Part shown: one piece after another, positions 63,291-64,000 of the stretch
How positions within the stretch are numbered: the first letter of the stretch is position 1
How the letters are laid out: every line of letters starts with the position of its first letter
Origin: Pseudomonas reidholzensis
Lineage (GTDB): Bacteria > Pseudomonadota > Gammaproteobacteria > Pseudomonadales > Pseudomonadaceae
Assembly: GCF_900536025.1 (NCBI RefSeq)
Contig: NZ_UNOZ01000030.1
Coordinates: 248,001 to 312,000 of the forward strand
Length of the DNA: 64,000 nt
Reading direction: 5' to 3'
Made by a program: the position numbers and the translations under genes
Notes under the pieces: generated by a model
Seen by the model: the letters and a program-made list of their open reading frames with translations, nothing else
What the model was told of the DNA's origin: nothing
Databases searched by the model: none

Positions 63291-64000
63291 TTTCTTTAAG
63301 CACCAAGGCAGCCCCTTTGGCCAGTCCACCTATAGCCACTTGACCTTTGGGTGTCCAGGGAAGGTGTTTGGTGGGATTGATATAGATGCGAAGCTCAGTC
63401 TCATATCCTTCCTCCAAGCCAGAGACGATGACCAGATAGAAGTTGGTTTTGCTTTCTTCAGCGCGGCGGAACTCGGTTTCGGTGAGGGTGACTTCACCAG
63501 GAGCTCCGCGAGCGAATGACTTCATCTCGATGAATGTGCTCTTACCCAGAACTCCGTCAGCACCGATTCCTCTGCAGGACTGTAAGTCAACCAGCACAGC
63601 ATCGTCCCGCTGCAATGAAGCTTCCAGATAAGCCCACGCTTTGGTCTGCAATTCTGCGGAGGAGTACTGCTTGTAGGCGGTTTCTGGCACCGACGTCGAA
63701 GGTGCTCTTTTGGGTGTAAGGGGCGGCTTTGACAGAGGGTCAGTTTTGCGCGGCTGCGGCCCCTTATGTTCAAGACTGCTTCCATCTACGCTTTCGACAG
63801 TAAATTGGAAGTCGTGAGGCAGCGCCTTCAGCTTGCGTGTCTGGATGGGGCGCTCAGCACTGTCCGTGGTAGACGTAGCGCCGGCATCCCGCTTGATGAT
63901 GCGTTTACGATTACTGCCATTCAAACGCTCCTGTTCGGCAATCAACATATCAAGACTGGTCTCCTCAGCATCAGTCGCCAGATTGATGTCGGGGAAGTAT
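63280..64000 (-). CDS. DUF3883/NOV C-terminal domain protein, 5' end outside window
   Basis: The frame is open to the last base of the window, so this is the C-terminal ~240 residues of a longer protein. A charged linker leads into a DUF3883-like domain: GIGADGVLGKSTFIEMKSFA, then GEVTLTETEFRRAEE and NFYLVIVSGL. The E-x-K in FIEMKS resembles the PD-(D/E)xK-like core of that family. DUF3883 domains commonly end large GHKL-type ATPases or helicase-like proteins in defence loci. The N-terminal architecture is not visible. Confidence 0.65.
   Translation of the reverse strand, partial: YFPDINLATDAEETSLDMLIAEQERLNGSNRKRIIKRDAGATSTTDSAERPIQTRKLKALPHDFQFTVESVDGSSLEHKGPQPRKTDPLSKPPLTPKRAPSTSVPETAYKQYSSAELQTKAWAYLEASLQRDDAVLVDLQSCRGIGADGVLGKSTFIEMKSFARGAPGEVTLTETEFRRAEESKTNFYLVIVSGLEEGYETELRIYINPTKHLPWTPKGQVAIGGLAKGAALVLKETAD

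Noticed and set aside
1..64000. CRISPR arrays, tRNA or rRNA genes, integrase and attachment sites
   Set aside because: No regularly spaced repeats, cloverleaf-like gene or recombinase was seen; the island boundaries at 50.5 kb and beyond are therefore only inferred from gene content.

Overview
The window looks like a Pseudomonas chromosome segment (high GC, P. putida/P. fluorescens-like). The genus is inferred from gene-family content, mainly a mandelate pathway that aligns without gaps to remembered P. putida MdlA and closely matches the other Mdl enzymes, plus FecI/FecR signalling and OprD-type porins. No rRNA or tRNA gene and no CRISPR array was seen. All names rest on reading translated sequence and motifs; no database search was possible.

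Region 1 (1-13.6 kb) is an aromatic-type catabolic locus. A plus-strand run encodes the end of an RND/MMPL exporter, an MFS transporter, an FAH-family hydrolase, a DenD-like NAD-dependent dehydrogenase, a cyclase-family hydrolase, a sulfatase with its own formylglycine-generating enzyme, and a periplasmic Cache-type protein. On the minus strand are an extradiol-type dioxygenase and an alpha/beta hydrolase, plus a LysR regulator. A flavin monooxygenase and a Rieske ferredoxin follow on the plus strand. Together they suggest desulfation, hydroxylation, ring cleavage and hydrolysis of a sulfated phenolic compound; the substrate is not known.

Region 2 (13.6-18 kb) holds a PAS histidine kinase overlapping an RsbQ-like hydrolase, a small conserved-looking protein, a P-loop kinase and a PPP-type phosphoesterase.

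Region 3 (18-33.6 kb) is the most unusual part. An ECF sigma factor, a FecR regulator and a TonB-dependent receptor with an STN domain lead into a complete YejABEF-type peptide importer and a TldD/TldE protease pair. After a strong hairpin come a class II aldolase-like protein, an NtaA/DszA-type flavin monooxygenase and a two-domain sulfurtransferase. I read this as an import-and-dismantle system for a peptide or metallophore.

Region 4 (33.6-45.4 kb) is a complete mandelate/mandelamide regulon: LysR, AAHS transporter, OprD-type porin, AraC regulator, mdlA-mdlB-mdlC on the minus strand, and mandelamide hydrolase plus benzaldehyde dehydrogenase on the plus strand. A 48-bp composite element (ATAGATCAAATAGATA-N24-TGTCTATT) occurs in both control regions with identical spacing and probably ties the units together.

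Region 5 (45.4-50.5 kb) has a dicarboxylate/glutamate symporter, a VOC protein, a LysR regulator, and a CirA/FepA-like TonB receptor behind a candidate Fur box. Region 6 (50.5-64 kb) is accessory: three GNAT acetyltransferases, a PhcB-like methyltransferase, decayed fragments (MMPL exporter, IS66 transposase, exonuclease/XRE chimera) and probable defence genes (a nuclease-ImmA/IrrE fusion, a DUF3223 protein, a 1169-residue SIR2 protein and a DUF3883-like protein cut by the window edge).
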